Notes under the pieces: generated by a model | The model's database searches: none | Seen by the model: the letters and a program-made list of their open reading frames with translations, nothing else | Told to the model about the DNA's origin: nothing | Translations under genes and position numbers: made by a program | Assembly: GCF_020866965.1 (NCBI RefSeq) | Contig: NZ_JAJATX010000021.1 | Coordinates: 10,207 to 63,723 of the forward strand | Reading direction: 5' to 3' | DNA: 53,517 nt | Origin: Microvirga roseola | GTDB lineage: Bacteria > Pseudomonadota > Alphaproteobacteria > Rhizobiales > Beijerinckiaceae | In this document: in pieces, positions 32,764-42,438 of the stretch | Numbering within the stretch: position 1 is the first letter of the stretch | Layout of the letters: every line of letters starts with the position of its first letter

Positions 32764-33483
32764 ATGCAATTTTCCGAACCCCTGCTCGAAGGGCGTCTCA
32801 TCGAGCGTTACAAGCGTTTCCTGGCCGATGTGGAGCTCGACAGCGGCGAGGTCGTGACGGCCCATTGCGCCAATCCCGGCGCGATGCTGGGCCTGAAGGC
32901 GCCGGGAAGCCGGGTGTTCCTGTCCAGGGCCACGAATCCTGCCCGCAAGCTCAAGTACAATTGGGAATTCGTGGAGATCCCGGCTGGCGGTGGACCGCTC
33001 CAGCTCATCGGCATCAACACCTCGCGCCCGAACCTCCTGGTGGCGGAAGCGCTGAAGGACAAGCGCCTTGCGCCTTTTGCGCATTACGACCGCGTGCGGC
33101 CTGAGGTGAAATACGGCCGGAACAGCCGGGTCGACTTCCTGCTCGAAAAGGACGGGGAGCCCCCCTGCTACCTCGAGGTCAAGAACTGCCACATGATGCG
33201 GGAATCAGGCTTTGCGGAATTCCCGGACTGCGTCGCCGCCCGCAGCGCCAAGCACCTCTACGAACTTGCGGACATGGTCGCGACCGGAGCCCGGTCGGTC
33301 CTGGTCTACGTGATCCAGATGGATGCGGAGCGCTTCGACGTCGCCCGCGACATTGACCCGGCCTATGACAAGGCCTTTCGCCATGCGCTGGCGGCGGGTG
33401 TCGAGTCGTATGCCTATGCCTGCCGGATCACGCCGCAGGAGGTCGTCATCGACCGCCCGGTGGAGATCGTGACGCCTCGGTAG
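32764..33483 (+). CDS. sfsA: DNA/RNA nuclease SfsA
   Basis: 239 residues from ATG 32764 (MQFSEPLLEGRLIERYKRFLADVEL), the usual family start; an ATG three codons earlier (32755) is possible and the upstream sequence lacks a clear ribosome-binding site. Motifs include AHCANPGAMLGLKAPGS, the active-site region NSRVDFLLEKDGEPPCYLEVKN and AARSAKHLYELADMV. SfsA was first described as a sugar-fermentation stimulator and later as a nuclease; the fold is PD-(D/E)XK. It is divergent from the CinA-like gene and converges tightly on the FkbM gene (3 bases). Confidence 0.94.
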   Translation: MQFSEPLLEGRLIERYKRFLADVELDSGEVVTAHCANPGAMLGLKAPGSRVFLSRATNPARKLKYNWEFVEIPAGGGPLQLIGINTSRPNLLVAEALKDKRLAPFAHYDRVRPEVKYGRNSRVDFLLEKDGEPPCYLEVKNCHMMRESGFAEFPDCVAARSAKHLYELADMVATGARSVLVYVIQMDAERFDVARDIDPAYDKAFRHALAAGVESYAYACRITPQEVVIDRPVEIVTPR

Positions 33484-33486
33484 GGC

Positions 33487-34311
33487 TTAGTCCCGCTCGA
33501 AGACGAGGTTCATCTTGGTCTGGAGGATGAGCCGATATCCCTTGCTCTCCAGGAGCTTCGGCAGGTCGATCTGCCAGCGCTCGCGGCCGTCCTCGATGAG
33601 GAGGAGCGAGGGGTAGAGCGAGAGGGGAGCATCCCGGAAGAACGGATCGAGGATCAGGTCTTCCGCCCCTTCCACGTCGAGCTTGGCCGCGTCGAGACGG
33701 GCGAAGCCCTCATTGTTCAGGAGGTCGAGGAGGGTCACGGCGGGGACGCGGATCGCGTCGGCATGGCTCGATCCCACGATCTTCACGCTCGACTCTCCAC
33801 GGTTGCGGGGATCGAGGAAGAGGGTGAGCTCCCCGGTCTTGTCGGCCACTGCGCAGGCAACGGCCTTGACCGTGCCGAAGGGGTTCTGGCGGATGTTGTA
33901 GGTCAGGCGATCGAAGATCTCGGGCTGCGGCTCGACGGCCAGGATACGGGAGGATGCCCCGGCGCGGGCCGCCACGAAGAGGGCGTACCAGCCGACATTC
34001 GCCCCGACATCCACGAAGGTGAACCCCTCCCCAATCCGGGATTCCAGGATCTTCAGCTCCTGGGTGTCGAAATATTGGGGCGTGAAGAGGATGCGCTTCT
34101 CGCAGATGTTGTTGTAGGGGTGCAGCCGCATGCGGACCCCGTAGGTCTCCATGTCGAGAGGCTGGCCTCTGAGGGACTTCATCGCCATCCGGCGCAGCAT
34201 CAGGGCGAGGCGGCGGGGAGCCCAGCCGTCCGACAGGGTGCGCGTCCGCTCGATCACCCACTGGATGAAGCCTGAAGGCGCATAGGCGCCGAAGGGGCGA
34301 GAATCGTTCAT
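33487..34311 (-). CDS. FkbM family methyltransferase
   Basis: 274 residues from ATG 34311; a TTG three codons upstream is possible. The SAM-binding motif I is GFTFVDVGANVGWYALFVAARAG, followed by ILAVEPQPEIFDRL and the strand RLDAAKLDVEGAEDLIL. FkbM enzymes methylate hydroxyl groups of polyketides or of sugars in surface polysaccharides; the substrate here is unknown. No nearby glycan cluster is present. The gene stands between sfsA and map on opposite strands. Confidence 0.9.
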   Translation of the reverse strand: MNDSRPFGAYAPSGFIQWVIERTRTLSDGWAPRRLALMLRRMAMKSLRGQPLDMETYGVRMRLHPYNNICEKRILFTPQYFDTQELKILESRIGEGFTFVDVGANVGWYALFVAARAGASSRILAVEPQPEIFDRLTYNIRQNPFGTVKAVACAVADKTGELTLFLDPRNRGESSVKIVGSSHADAIRVPAVTLLDLLNNEGFARLDAAKLDVEGAEDLILDPFFRDAPLSLYPSLLLIEDGRERWQIDLPKLLESKGYRLILQTKMNLVFERD

Positions 34312-34511
34312 TCCAATCAAAAACCTAAATGCCGCTGCCGGCGATTCCCGCTGCTCATGACACCCTCGGGCTCCAACCGCAAGCCACAGAGCCCTTCAAG
34401 GAAAACCCGGGAGCCGGTATCCGGCCTGGAAATGGCGGCGACGAAGGGCATGCAGAGCTTGCGTCCCGCGCCCCGATCCTTACATTCGGGCTTCCAGTTC
34501 AAGGACCGAGA

Positions 34512-35330
34512 ATGACCGAGACCGACGTCGTCGAGCGCAAGCGCTCTGCCGAAATCCCGCTCCATGGCCCCGAGGCTTTCGAGGGCATGCGGCGTGCAGG
34601 CCGCCTGGTGGCGGAATGCCTCGACATGCTGACCGACCACGTGAAGCCCGGCGTTACGACGGAATTCCTGGACAAGCTCGCCTTCGACTTCATCCGCAAC
34701 CACGGCGCCTATCCGGCCTGCCTGCACTACCGCGGCTACACCAAGACGATCTGCACCTCGATCAACCACGTGGTCTGCCACGGCATTCCGAACGAGAAGC
34801 CCCTGCGCGAGGGCGACATCATGAATGTCGACGTGACCGTCATTCTCGACGGGTGGCACGGCGATTCCAGCCGCATGTACTATGTCGGCGAGGTGCCCCG
34901 CCGGGCGCAGCGCCTGTGCGAGATCACCTATGAGTGCCTGCTGCGAGGCATTGCCGCAGTCAAGCCGGGGGCTACCACCAACGACATCGGCGCGGCCATC
35001 CAGTCCTATGCGGAAGCCGAGCGCTGCTCGGTGGTGCGGGACTTCTGCGGCCATGGCATCGGCAAGGCCTTCCACGACTCGCCCACCATCCTCCACTACG
35101 TGGAGCCGGCCTATAACGTGGAGCTGAAAGCCGGCATGTTCTTCACGATCGAGCCCATGATCAATCTGGGCCGCCCGCAGGTGAAGGTGCTCTCCGACGG
35201 CTGGACCGCCGTAACCCGCGACCGCTCCCTCTCGGCCCAGTTCGAGCACATGGTCGGCGTGACGGAAACCGGCGCCGAGGTCTTCACCTTCTCGCCCAAG
35301 GGCTTGGACAAGCCGCCTTACCCAGCTTGA
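34512..35330 (+). CDS. map: Methionine aminopeptidase, type I
   Basis: 272 residues from ATG 34512 with AAGGACCGAG upstream. It removes the initiator methionine from nascent proteins. The metal ligands are in order: Asp in NVDVTVILDGWHGDSS (two Asp), His in FCGHGIGKAFHDSP, Glu in FTIEPMIN and Glu near SAQFEHMVGVTE. Typical sequence for alphaproteobacterial type Ia enzymes with a short N-terminal extension. Confidence 0.97.
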   Translation: MTETDVVERKRSAEIPLHGPEAFEGMRRAGRLVAECLDMLTDHVKPGVTTEFLDKLAFDFIRNHGAYPACLHYRGYTKTICTSINHVVCHGIPNEKPLREGDIMNVDVTVILDGWHGDSSRMYYVGEVPRRAQRLCEITYECLLRGIAAVKPGATTNDIGAAIQSYAEAERCSVVRDFCGHGIGKAFHDSPTILHYVEPAYNVELKAGMFFTIEPMINLGRPQVKVLSDGWTAVTRDRSLSAQFEHMVGVTETGAEVFTFSPKGLDKPPYPA

Positions 35331-35357
35331 TTGGCGTCAAGGCGCAGCAGCAATCCG

Positions 35358-35606
35358 TCAAAAACGCCGGATCAGCAGCCAGACAGAAAATAACACCCCG
35401 AATATCATGCCCGCTGCTGCAGCATATTCCATAGCTGCGAACGCGGTTCTGAGTGGATCGGAGGATGCAGCAAAGACGGCAGCTACGACTACAATGATGG
35501 GAAGTGCTAGGAAGCCAAGCGCTACACCTATCACTCCCCCAACGAGACCACCGACTCCCGCAAACGGCAGGATCATCATCAGCTTGAAATAGCACCCTGT
35601 CCGCAT
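35358..35606 (-). CDS. Small membrane protein, hypothetical
   Basis: 82 residues from ATG 35606; other ATGs a few codons downstream (MMILPFAGVGG) could be used. Hydrophobic segments are MILPFAGVGGLVGGVIGVAL, FLALPIIVVVAAVFAAS and a C-terminal AAGMIFGVLFSVWLLIRRF, giving three helices. No family was recognised. Its codon use is less GC-biased than its neighbours. It sits between map and radC and reads against both. Confidence 0.5.
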   Translation of the reverse strand: MRTGCYFKLMMILPFAGVGGLVGGVIGVALGFLALPIIVVVAAVFAASSDPLRTAFAAMEYAAAAGMIFGVLFSVWLLIRRF

Positions 35607-35690
35607 TGGTTTTCCCAGCCGGCTTGACACCGGCCCCTTCATCGCCACAAGCCTACAGAGTAACGTTTCACCTCTCAATGGCGGACGGGC

Positions 35691-36374
35691 ATGAGCGGCG
35701 ACGACACTCCCCATTACTACGGGCACCGGGACCGTTTGCGCGCGCGCTTCGTGGAGGTGGGCGGCGATGCCCTGCCGGACTACGAGCTGCTGGAGCTCGT
35801 CCTCTTCCGCTCCATTCCCCGCCGGGACGTGAAACCCATCGCCAAGGAACTTCTCAAGCGCTTCGGCACCTTCCGAGGTGCTCGCCGCTTCCCCCGCCCG
35901 GCTCATGGAGGTGGATGGCATCGGCGAGAACGTCGTGACGGACCTCAAGATCCTGGAGGCCTCCGCCCGACGGCTCGCCAAGGGGCGGTGGCGAAGCGGC
36001 CGGTCCTGTCATCCTGGACATCGGTGCTCGATTACTGCCGCACCGCCATGGCCTTCATGGACAAGGAGCAGTTCAGGCTCCTCTTCCTCGACAAGCGCAA
36101 TGCCCTCATCGCCGACGAGGTCCAGCAATCGGGCACGGTGGATCACACGCTGGTCTATCCGCGCGAGGTGGTGAAGCGGGCGCTCGAACTCTCGGCCTCG
36201 GCCTTGATCCTGGTGCACAATCACCCTTCGGGCGATCCGACACCCTCCGCCGCCGACATCAAGATGACCCGCGAGATCATTGAGGTCGCCAAGCCCCTGG
36301 GGATCACCATCCACGACCACATCATCGTCGGCCGCGAAGGCCATGCGAGCCTGAAAGGGCTGCGCCTGATCTGA
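35691..36374 (+). CDS. radC: RadC/JAB-domain protein with an internally frameshifted segment
   Basis: 227 residues from ATG 35691. The C-terminal MPN/JAB metalloprotease-like domain is intact, with [14 protein letters not shown] and a distal acidic residue, and the N-terminal segment [31 protein letters not shown] is normal. Residues about 61-99 are not RadC-like. In the +1-offset frame (35872-35985) the expected sequence appears ([18 protein letters not shown], then [11 protein letters not shown]). So a 2-base loss near 35871-35874 and a 1-base loss near 35985 cancel out, leaving an open frame with about 37 scrambled residues over the helix-hairpin-helix part. Real decay or assembly error are both possible. 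Confidence 0.85.
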   Translation: MSGDDTPHYYGHRDRLRARFVEVGGDALPDYELLELVLFRSIPRRDVKPIAKELLKRFGTFRGARRFPRPAHGGGWHRRERRDGPQDPGGLRPTARQGAVAKRPVLSSWTSVLDYCRTAMAFMDKEQFRLLFLDKRNALIADEVQQSGTVDHTLVYPREVVKRALELSASALILVHNHPSGDPTPSAADIKMTREIIEVAKPLGITIHDHIIVGREGHASLKGLRLI

Positions 36375-36451
36375 GCGCAGCGTTTTCGCGGAGAACCAAG
36401 CCACTCCCGCGGCGTTGGCTCAGCAACAGAGCCATTTCCGGGAGATTCTCG

Positions 36452-37006
36452 ATGCGCATGACACTGACCGTCGCCGGCCTGCTTTGCTCCACCCTGGTGG
36501 CGCCCGCAGCCCTCGCCCAGGCCGCGCCTCCTCCGACGGTGGACCTTCGCCCGCCCGCAACGGTCGCGCGCGACACCGGATTCGCAGGTCCCGACATCGC
36601 CTCCGGCCCGGTCGGGTTCATCACCCGGCGCAACCCGGGCATCCTCCGGGCCACGGACGTGATCGGCCAGGATGTCTACAGCCCGGAGAACCAGGATGTC
36701 GGCGAGGTGGCGGACGTGCTCATCGACCGGAACGGCCGCGTCACGGCCTTCGTCATCGAGGTCGGAGGCTTCCTGGGCATCGGCGAGCGCCGTCTGGCGG
36801 TCCCGCCGCAGGCGATCCGCCTGGATCCCTACGACATGACGGCGACCACCGGCACCCTCCCCGGCCAGGGCCTGCCGCCGAGCACCGCCGCGGGGGTCGA
36901 GCAGAGATCCGATCACCGCATTAGCCGCGCCATCGTGCCCGACCGGATCATCCTGACCATTCCCACGGGCCAGCTCCGTGCCGCGCCGGCTTACATGGAC
37001 GAATAA
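36452..37006 (+). CDS. Exported PRC-barrel domain protein
   Basis: 184 residues from ATG 36452 with GGGAGATTC upstream. A signal peptide ends near AALAQA (residue 24). A PRC-barrel follows: IGQDVYSPENQDVGEVADVLIDRNGRVTAFVIEVGGFLGIGERRLAVP. Such periplasmic PRC-barrel proteins are common in rhizobia and are often stress-linked; function unknown. A 16-bp inverted repeat lies 16 bases after the stop. Confidence 0.85.
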   Translation: MRMTLTVAGLLCSTLVAPAALAQAAPPPTVDLRPPATVARDTGFAGPDIASGPVGFITRRNPGILRATDVIGQDVYSPENQDVGEVADVLIDRNGRVTAFVIEVGGFLGIGERRLAVPPQAIRLDPYDMTATTGTLPGQGLPPSTAAGVEQRSDHRISRAIVPDRIILTIPTGQLRAAPAYMDE

Positions 37007-37022
37007 GGACTACGCATGAAAC

Positions 37023-37056
37023 GGCATCGACACGATCAGATGATCGTGTCGATGCC
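37023..37056. terminator. Near-perfect 16-bp palindrome between convergent genes
   Basis: GGCATCGACACGATCA (37023-37038) is followed by two bases and its exact complement (37041-37056). No T-run follows on either strand, so it may act as an intrinsic stop only partly or as an mRNA 3' stabiliser. The stop codon of exoD (37036-37038) lies inside the left arm, so the right arm encodes the last residues of ExoD. Confidence 0.5.
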
Positions 37057-37632
37057 CGTCAGTACGGCATAGACGAAGCCGAGACTGAGGATCAGTCCGA
37101 CAGAGCCGATCACAAGGCCTCCCAGCACCACCACGCCATCGCGCTCCACGAGGCCGATGCCCACGAGGCAGACGGCGAGCCCGAGCGGAATCTGCCCTAC
37201 GAAGGGCGGCGCAAAGAGCAGCCCCAGCGCCAAGACCAGGATGATCGCGCCCATGAGACGCATGGCGATGGGCGTGTCGAGAAAGGTCATGCGCGGGCGG
37301 GAGAAGCGCTCCAGGCGCCGGAAGGTCGGCATGGCCCGCTCCACCGCCCGCTCCACATCGGTGCGGGCGAGCGAGCGGTTCAGCAATTGTCCGGGAAGCC
37401 ACGGCACCTCGCGGCCGAACAGGATCTGGATTGCCACCAGCGCCAGCAGAAGGCCGCAGACCAGCGGGATCGGCGGCGGCATGGGAAGGCAGTTGGGCAG
37501 CCCCAGCAGAACGATCAGGAGGGCGAAGGCCCTGTCCTGAAGCACGGCCATGATGTCGCGCACGGTCAGGCGTTCGCCTGGCTGCGAGGCAAGGGCGAGC
37601 AGGATTTGGGAAGTGCGCGCGTTGGGGAACAA
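37036..37632 (-). CDS. exoD: Exopolysaccharide synthesis protein ExoD
   Basis: 198 residues from TTG 37632; no ATG is available upstream and the next Met (37551) is too far inside. The ExoD signature is present: LTVRDIMAVLQDRAFALLIVLLGLPNCLPMPPPIP, then several membrane helices (LVCGLLLALVAIQILFG, AIILVLALGLLFAPPF). ExoD in Sinorhizobium is needed for normal exopolysaccharide and symbiosis; the molecular role is unclear. The start context (CCAGGGCTCC) is weak. Confidence 0.9.
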   Translation of the reverse strand: MFPNARTSQILLALASQPGERLTVRDIMAVLQDRAFALLIVLLGLPNCLPMPPPIPLVCGLLLALVAIQILFGREVPWLPGQLLNRSLARTDVERAVERAMPTFRRLERFSRPRMTFLDTPIAMRLMGAIILVLALGLLFAPPFVGQIPLGLAVCLVGIGLVERDGVVVLGGLVIGSVGLILSLGFVYAVLTGIDTII

Positions 37633-37719
37633 GGAGCCCTGGCAGGTTCGAGGACGCTCAGGGCGCCTCTCTAGCCGAGTTGCGCCCCTGGGCCAAGACT
37701 CCCGGAGAAAGAAGGTATC

Positions 37720-37989
37720 TCAATGAATGTTGATCTCGCCCTCGACGGCCATGAACTCGGCGGGCCGTATCAGCTGTGCATGGGAGACCGTGACGGAATA
37801 GAGCGGCCCGGCCAGCTCCCGCTGCCAGAAGTCCAGGAACTCGAGAAGGACGGGAAACTCGGGGGCGAGATCGTAAGCCTGCCAGATGTAGGTCTGGAGA
37901 AAGGTAGGGTGGTCCGGCATCCGGTAGAGGATGCTGGCGGTGGTCAATCCGTAACCTTCCATCTGGCGGATGAAATCCTTCGATACCAT
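37720..37989 (-). CDS. usg: Usg protein
   Basis: 89 residues from ATG 37989, with AAGGAGTTCGC upstream. The whole chain matches the Usg family of alphaproteobacteria: YGLTTASILYRMPDHPTFLQ, YIWQAYDLAPEFPVLLEFLDFW and a final VSHAQLIRPAEFMAVEGEI. The family was once described as linked to tryptophan biosynthesis (phosphoribosylanthranilate isomerase), but its function is not established. Monocistronic here. Confidence 0.92.
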   Translation of the reverse strand: MVSKDFIRQMEGYGLTTASILYRMPDHPTFLQTYIWQAYDLAPEFPVLLEFLDFWQRELAGPLYSVTVSHAQLIRPAEFMAVEGEINIH

Positions 37990-38161
37990 GCGAACTCCTT
38001 CGAACAGAGGCTCACCGGCAGGATTCCGCCCTCGACGCGCAGGCGGTGACCTGCCCTATGCTCAAGGCTAAGTCTCGAGCTTGTACCCCGGTTCCCGGGC
38101 AGCACCCTATTGAGAGTTTCCCATCGTCATCGTATGGCCAGGGTTCACGGGGCGGGCCGAC

Positions 38162-39619
38162 ATGGTGGCGGGACATCCAAGCTTTCTCAAAAAATGGCTG
38201 GCGGCCGGCTGCCTGACCCTGGCGCTTTCGGCCTGCGCGGGCCAGGTCTTCAACGATCCCATCAACCAGCCCATCGCCCATGTCTCCGAGCAGGAGGGTT
38301 GGCCGCTCGGACCCGACCAGTTCGGCACGACCGTCGTGGGCGTCGCCTTCTCGGGCGGCGGCATGCGCGCCGCGGCGTTCTCCTATGGCGTCCTGAACGA
38401 GCTCAACCGCTACGAGATCGAGACCGAGCGCGGCCCGGGCCGCATGACCGACCTGGTGGACCTGGTCTCCGGCGTCTCCGGCGGCTCGGTCACGGCCGCC
38501 TATTTCGGCCTGAAGGGTCGTGAGGGCCTGCCGGAATTCCGCTCCCGCTTCCTGGAGCGCAACGCGGAACAGGGCTTCGACACGGACGTGTCCCTCGCCA
38601 ACGTGCTGCGGATCGTGGAGGATGGCGGCGTCAACGACCGCTCCAATTTCCCGCCCTGGCTCAACGAGAACCTGTTCGACGGCGCGACCTATGCGGATCT
38701 CTTCGCCCGAAAGCGTCCGCTCGTCTGGATCGCGGCTTCCGACATCTACGGCCGCGTGCCCTTCGTCTTCGAGCCGATTACCTTCAGCGCCCTGTGCAGC
38801 GACCTGAGCAAGGTCCGCCTGTCCGAGGCGGTAGCGGCCTCCGCTGCCGTACCGGGGCTGTTCATCCCGATCAACATCGAGAATTTCGGCTCCTCCTGCG
38901 GCGGCCATGTTCCGAAATGGCTGCAGCGGGGCGTCGCCGATCCGACCGCGCCCGCGACCCTGCGCGCCAGCGCCGCCGCCACCATGCGCTACCGCAGCGA
39001 TCCGGAGCGCTTCCGCTATGTGAAGCTCCTCGACGGCGGACTGACCGACAACTTCGGCATCCACTCGCTCGCCGTGGCGCGTACGAACCGGGACCGCCCC
39101 TATATGCCGATGACGGCCGAACAGGCCGTGCGCGTGCAGCGGATGCTCTTCCTCGTGGTGGATGCAGGCCGCGAACCTGCCGGGGACTGGCCGCGCAATC
39201 TCGCCTCCCCGTCCGGGTTGGAGTTGGCCGGGATCGTCACCGACGTCGCCATCGATTCCGGCGTCTACAAGGGCTACGATTACTTCACTACCATCATGAA
39301 GGATTGGGAGGCCGATCTGCGGCGCTGGCGCTGCTCTCTGTCTTCCGCCGAGGTGCGGCAGCTGCGCGGAACCCTGAAGGGCTGGAATTGCGCCGATGTG
39401 GCCTTCACGGTGGGTCGTGTGTCCTTCGCCGATGCGGGTCCGGAACTGCGTCGGCGGCTCGACGAGGTGCCGACCCGCTTCAAACTCGACCCGCAGACCC
39501 TCGACACGGTCGTCGGCGCCGGAGAGACGGCCTTGCGCAACAACCCGATTTTTCGTTCATTTATCCGCAAGCAGCCTCGGCGGGCCCTCACCGCTTCCCT
39601 GGACGGGAAGGCGGACTGA
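38162..39619 (+). CDS. Patatin-like phospholipase lipoprotein
   Basis: 485 residues from ATG 38162. The N-terminus is a lipoprotein signal (WLAAGCLTLALSACAG, lipidated Cys near residue 25), so the enzyme is envelope-anchored. The patatin core has VAFSGGGMRAAAFSYG (oxyanion), the nucleophile elbow in SGVSGGSVTAAY and the catalytic Asp in KLLDGGLTDNFG. This differs from the cytoplasmic patatin at 12.1 kb in having a large insert and a C-terminal Arg-rich end (FIRKQPRRAL). A membrane phospholipase or lipid hydrolase role is likely; substrate unknown. Confidence 0.9.
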   Translation: MVAGHPSFLKKWLAAGCLTLALSACAGQVFNDPINQPIAHVSEQEGWPLGPDQFGTTVVGVAFSGGGMRAAAFSYGVLNELNRYEIETERGPGRMTDLVDLVSGVSGGSVTAAYFGLKGREGLPEFRSRFLERNAEQGFDTDVSLANVLRIVEDGGVNDRSNFPPWLNENLFDGATYADLFARKRPLVWIAASDIYGRVPFVFEPITFSALCSDLSKVRLSEAVAASAAVPGLFIPINIENFGSSCGGHVPKWLQRGVADPTAPATLRASAAATMRYRSDPERFRYVKLLDGGLTDNFGIHSLAVARTNRDRPYMPMTAEQAVRVQRMLFLVVDAGREPAGDWPRNLASPSGLELAGIVTDVAIDSGVYKGYDYFTTIMKDWEADLRRWRCSLSSAEVRQLRGTLKGWNCADVAFTVGRVSFADAGPELRRRLDEVPTRFKLDPQTLDTVVGAGETALRNNPIFRSFIRKQPRRALTASLDGKAD

Positions 39620-39650
39620 GGACGGAGCAGTCGAAGGGGGAACACCGGGA

Positions 39651-40499
39651 ATGCGCTTTGCCTTCGCCGGAATCGACTTTCTGGGTGACGTCTTCGGGAC
39701 TCTTCTCGACAAAGGCTGGGAGCCGATCAAACTCTTCAGCCGCCCCTGCGACGGCATCTACGATTTCAACGACGCGACGATCGCCCGCGCCCGCTCCTTG
39801 AGGCTACCTGTCCAGCTCACGCGGATCCGCCCTTCCGATCTCGCGGGCCTGAAGGCGATGCGCTGCGATGCGCTGGTGGTGGCGGGCTACCCCTGGCTGG
39901 TCACCAGCTGGGAGGCGCATCTGAGATATGCCGTCAACTTTCATCCCTCGCCGCTTCCGGAGGCGCGTGGCCCCTACCCGCTCTTTCAGGCCATCCTCGG
40001 CGCGGTCCCGGAATGGGGCGTCACGGCGCATGTGCTCGAACCCGCCTTCGATACGGGCGCCATCGTCGCGCAGCAGCGCTTTCGGCTGTCGGAGAACGAG
40101 ACCCACGATACCCTTCTCGCCAGGTGCCAGATGGCGTCCCGGACCATCGCCGCCCGCATCGCCGAGGACCTTCCGCGCCTGTGGGCTGATGCGCAGCCGC
40201 AGGGTCCCGGCTCCTACTGGCCCCGCATCACGCAGGCGCAGCGCACCATCGACTGGACCCGGAGCGTCAGGGACGCACTCCGCACCATCCGCGCCTTCGG
40301 CTCCATCGAGGCCTTCGCTCAGGTCGATTCCCGTTATCTCTATGTATGGGATGCGGCCGGCTGGGAGGAGCCGCACCTCCACCGTCCGGGCGCGCTCGTC
40401 CACCGCCACCGCAACCACCTCGTCGTCGCAGCGGGCGACGGCTTCGTTCAGCTGACGGGCTGGAGTCCCTATGCGCCGGGCAAGACGCGCCGGGCATAG
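39651..40499 (+). CDS. Formyltransferase family protein
   Basis: 282 residues from ATG 39651. The N-terminal formyltransferase domain shows RFAFAGIDFLGDVFGTLLDKG, LVVAGYPWLVTS and the active-site segment NFHPSPLPEARGPYPLF with AFDTGAIVAQQRF. A C-terminal domain similar to Fmt (SYWPRITQAQRTIDWTRSV to LTGWSPYAPGK) follows. It is not full-length Fmt and may transfer formyl groups to sugar nucleotides or another amine (inference). It follows the patatin gene by 31 bases, probably the same transcript. Confidence 0.86.
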   Translation: MRFAFAGIDFLGDVFGTLLDKGWEPIKLFSRPCDGIYDFNDATIARARSLRLPVQLTRIRPSDLAGLKAMRCDALVVAGYPWLVTSWEAHLRYAVNFHPSPLPEARGPYPLFQAILGAVPEWGVTAHVLEPAFDTGAIVAQQRFRLSENETHDTLLARCQMASRTIAARIAEDLPRLWADAQPQGPGSYWPRITQAQRTIDWTRSVRDALRTIRAFGSIEAFAQVDSRYLYVWDAAGWEEPHLHRPGALVHRHRNHLVVAAGDGFVQLTGWSPYAPGKTRRA

Positions 40500-40511
40500 A
40501 GCGGAAGGCGT

Positions 40512-42438
40512 TCAGGCGAGCGGGGCATCCACGGTGCAGACCACGCCCGTGGGACGGAAATCGATCTTGGCCGCCTCGTTGAGATCATGGGTGAGACTCC
40601 GCTCGATCAGTCGAGACCCGAAGCCGCGGCGGGCCGGGGTCTGAACGGGCGGACCGCCGCTTTCCTCCCAGCAAAGATGCAGGCGGCTGGGCTCGCCCTG
40701 TTCGAGGTGCTAGGCGATCCGGACCACGCCCGAGGCGTCCGACAACGCGCCGTATTTCACCGCATTGGTCGCAAACTCCTGCAGCCCCATGGCCAGCGGC
40801 AGCGCCATGCGCGGCGGCAGGCGCACGCTCGGCCCGCTCACATGGACCCGGCTCTCCCCGCGGCCGGCATAGGGCGCCATCGCATGCTCTGCGATGTCCC
40901 GGAGGTCAGCCCCCTCCCAGTTCTCCCGCGTCAGCACGTCATGGGTCCGGGACAGGGCAAAAAGACGGCTCTCGAAAGCCTCCCTGATTTCCGCCGGAGC
41001 CTTGGCGTTGCGCAGGGTCTGGGAAGCGATGGACTGGACCGTGGCCAGGGTGTTCTTCACCCGGTGATTCAACTCGTTGATGAGAAGCGTGCGCTGCTCG
41101 TCCGCCCGCTTGCGATCGGTGATGTCGCGCTAGATCCCCCAGATCCGCTTCACGAAACCGTTCTCGACGACCCCGATCATGCTGTTGGCGAAGTACTGCG
41201 GTTCCCGTCCGTGTCCTGCTCCACCGATTCCATATCGATCAGGCGATAGCCGGAACGGATGATCGCGCCGAAATATTCCCTCACCGCCGGATCGTCGGCC
41301 GGCATGGGGGAAGTCGAGGGTCTTGCCGATCAGGTCCTCGGAGCGCCCATTGCGGTAGGCCAGCTCGATCTGCTTGTCGTCCGGCAGGGATATACCGACC
41401 GGCGGGGTAAGCTCGAGGAGCCAGGTTCCTTCGGAGCTGTGCGCGATCAGCGAGCGATAGCGGTCCTCGCTTTCGCGGTATGCCTCCTCGACCCGCCTGC
41501 GCTCGGTGATGTCGTCAAAGAGAAGAGCAACCCGGCGCTGCTGCGGGTCGCCGACCCGGTAGGCGAAGACATTGTACCAGCGCCCCGTGTCGGCAGCTTC
41601 ATGCTCGAAGCGCACCGGATCCCCGGCGAGAGCCACCCGGCCGAACGTTTCGAGCCCGTGCGCCTCGCATCCGGGTCGAAGGGAGCACATGCTCCGTCCT
41701 GCAGCGTCGCATAGCCCCGCCTGGGCTTCGAAAGCGGAATTGACCTCGACGAAGACGTAGTCTGCCGGACGGTTCTGCTCGTCGAAAACCATGTCCACCA
41801 CGCAGAAGCCCTTGCCGAGGGCCTCAAAAAGCGTGCGATAGCGGGCCTCCGTCCCGCGCAGCGCCGCTTCCTGGCCCTCGCGCAGCGCCTCCTCGTTCAG
41901 GATCCTTCCGGCCGTCTCGGTTGCCGCGAAGTAGAAGCCCGCCACCGCCCCCGCCTCGTCGCGCAGCGGTATCTAGGACAGGGTGAACCAGCCGGCCGGC
42001 TGACCGGGATCGCCGGCGGGGATGAGAGGTTGATCGGCGACATGCTGCGCCTCGCCCTCCAGCGCCGCCTCGACGACGGCCCGGAACCGGCCCCAGACCT
42101 CCGACCAGAGCTCGGCATAGGGCCTGCCCAGGCTTTCCGCGGGCCTTGCGCCGAGGATCGGGATGCAGTCGTCGTTGTAGAGCGTGGCCAGCTGCGGCCC
42201 CCAGGCAATTGGAGGCGGGCTGGCGCGCGTTGAGCATGAGATCGACTGCGGTGCGAAGGCTCTGTGGCCAAGCCTCGACGGGACCGAGCGGCGTCTGTCC
42301 CCAGTCGCGACTGCGGATGCGCTCCCCCATTTCGCCTCCACCGCGAGGCCAGCGGATCTTCTCCCGCGTCATGGCGATGAACGGACCTCCCCAATCCGGT
42401 GGCTGAGGAGCAACATGTGCTAGGAAGCCGTCGTTCAT
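40512..42438 (-). pseudogene. Decayed multi-PAS HWE sensor histidine kinase
   Basis: The start (ATG 42438) and end (TGA 40512-40514) of a long kinase are recognisable, but it is broken. In one consistent frame three TAG codons interrupt it: 41973-41975 (after WFTLS), 41130-41132 (after RIWGI) and 40710-40712 (after VVRIA, where the intact paralogue at 23.1 kb has Trp). A base is gained near 42209, and a gain near 41308 and loss near 41213 cancel each other. Between the breaks PAS-type segments (DWGQTPLGPVEAWPQSLRTA; YRTLFEALGKGFCVVDMVF), the HWE box NHRVKNTLATVQSIASQTL and FATNAVKYGALS are clear. It therefore cannot make a full protein without readthrough. The remains most resemble cytoplasmic HWE kinases of the stress response. 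Confidence 0.85.
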
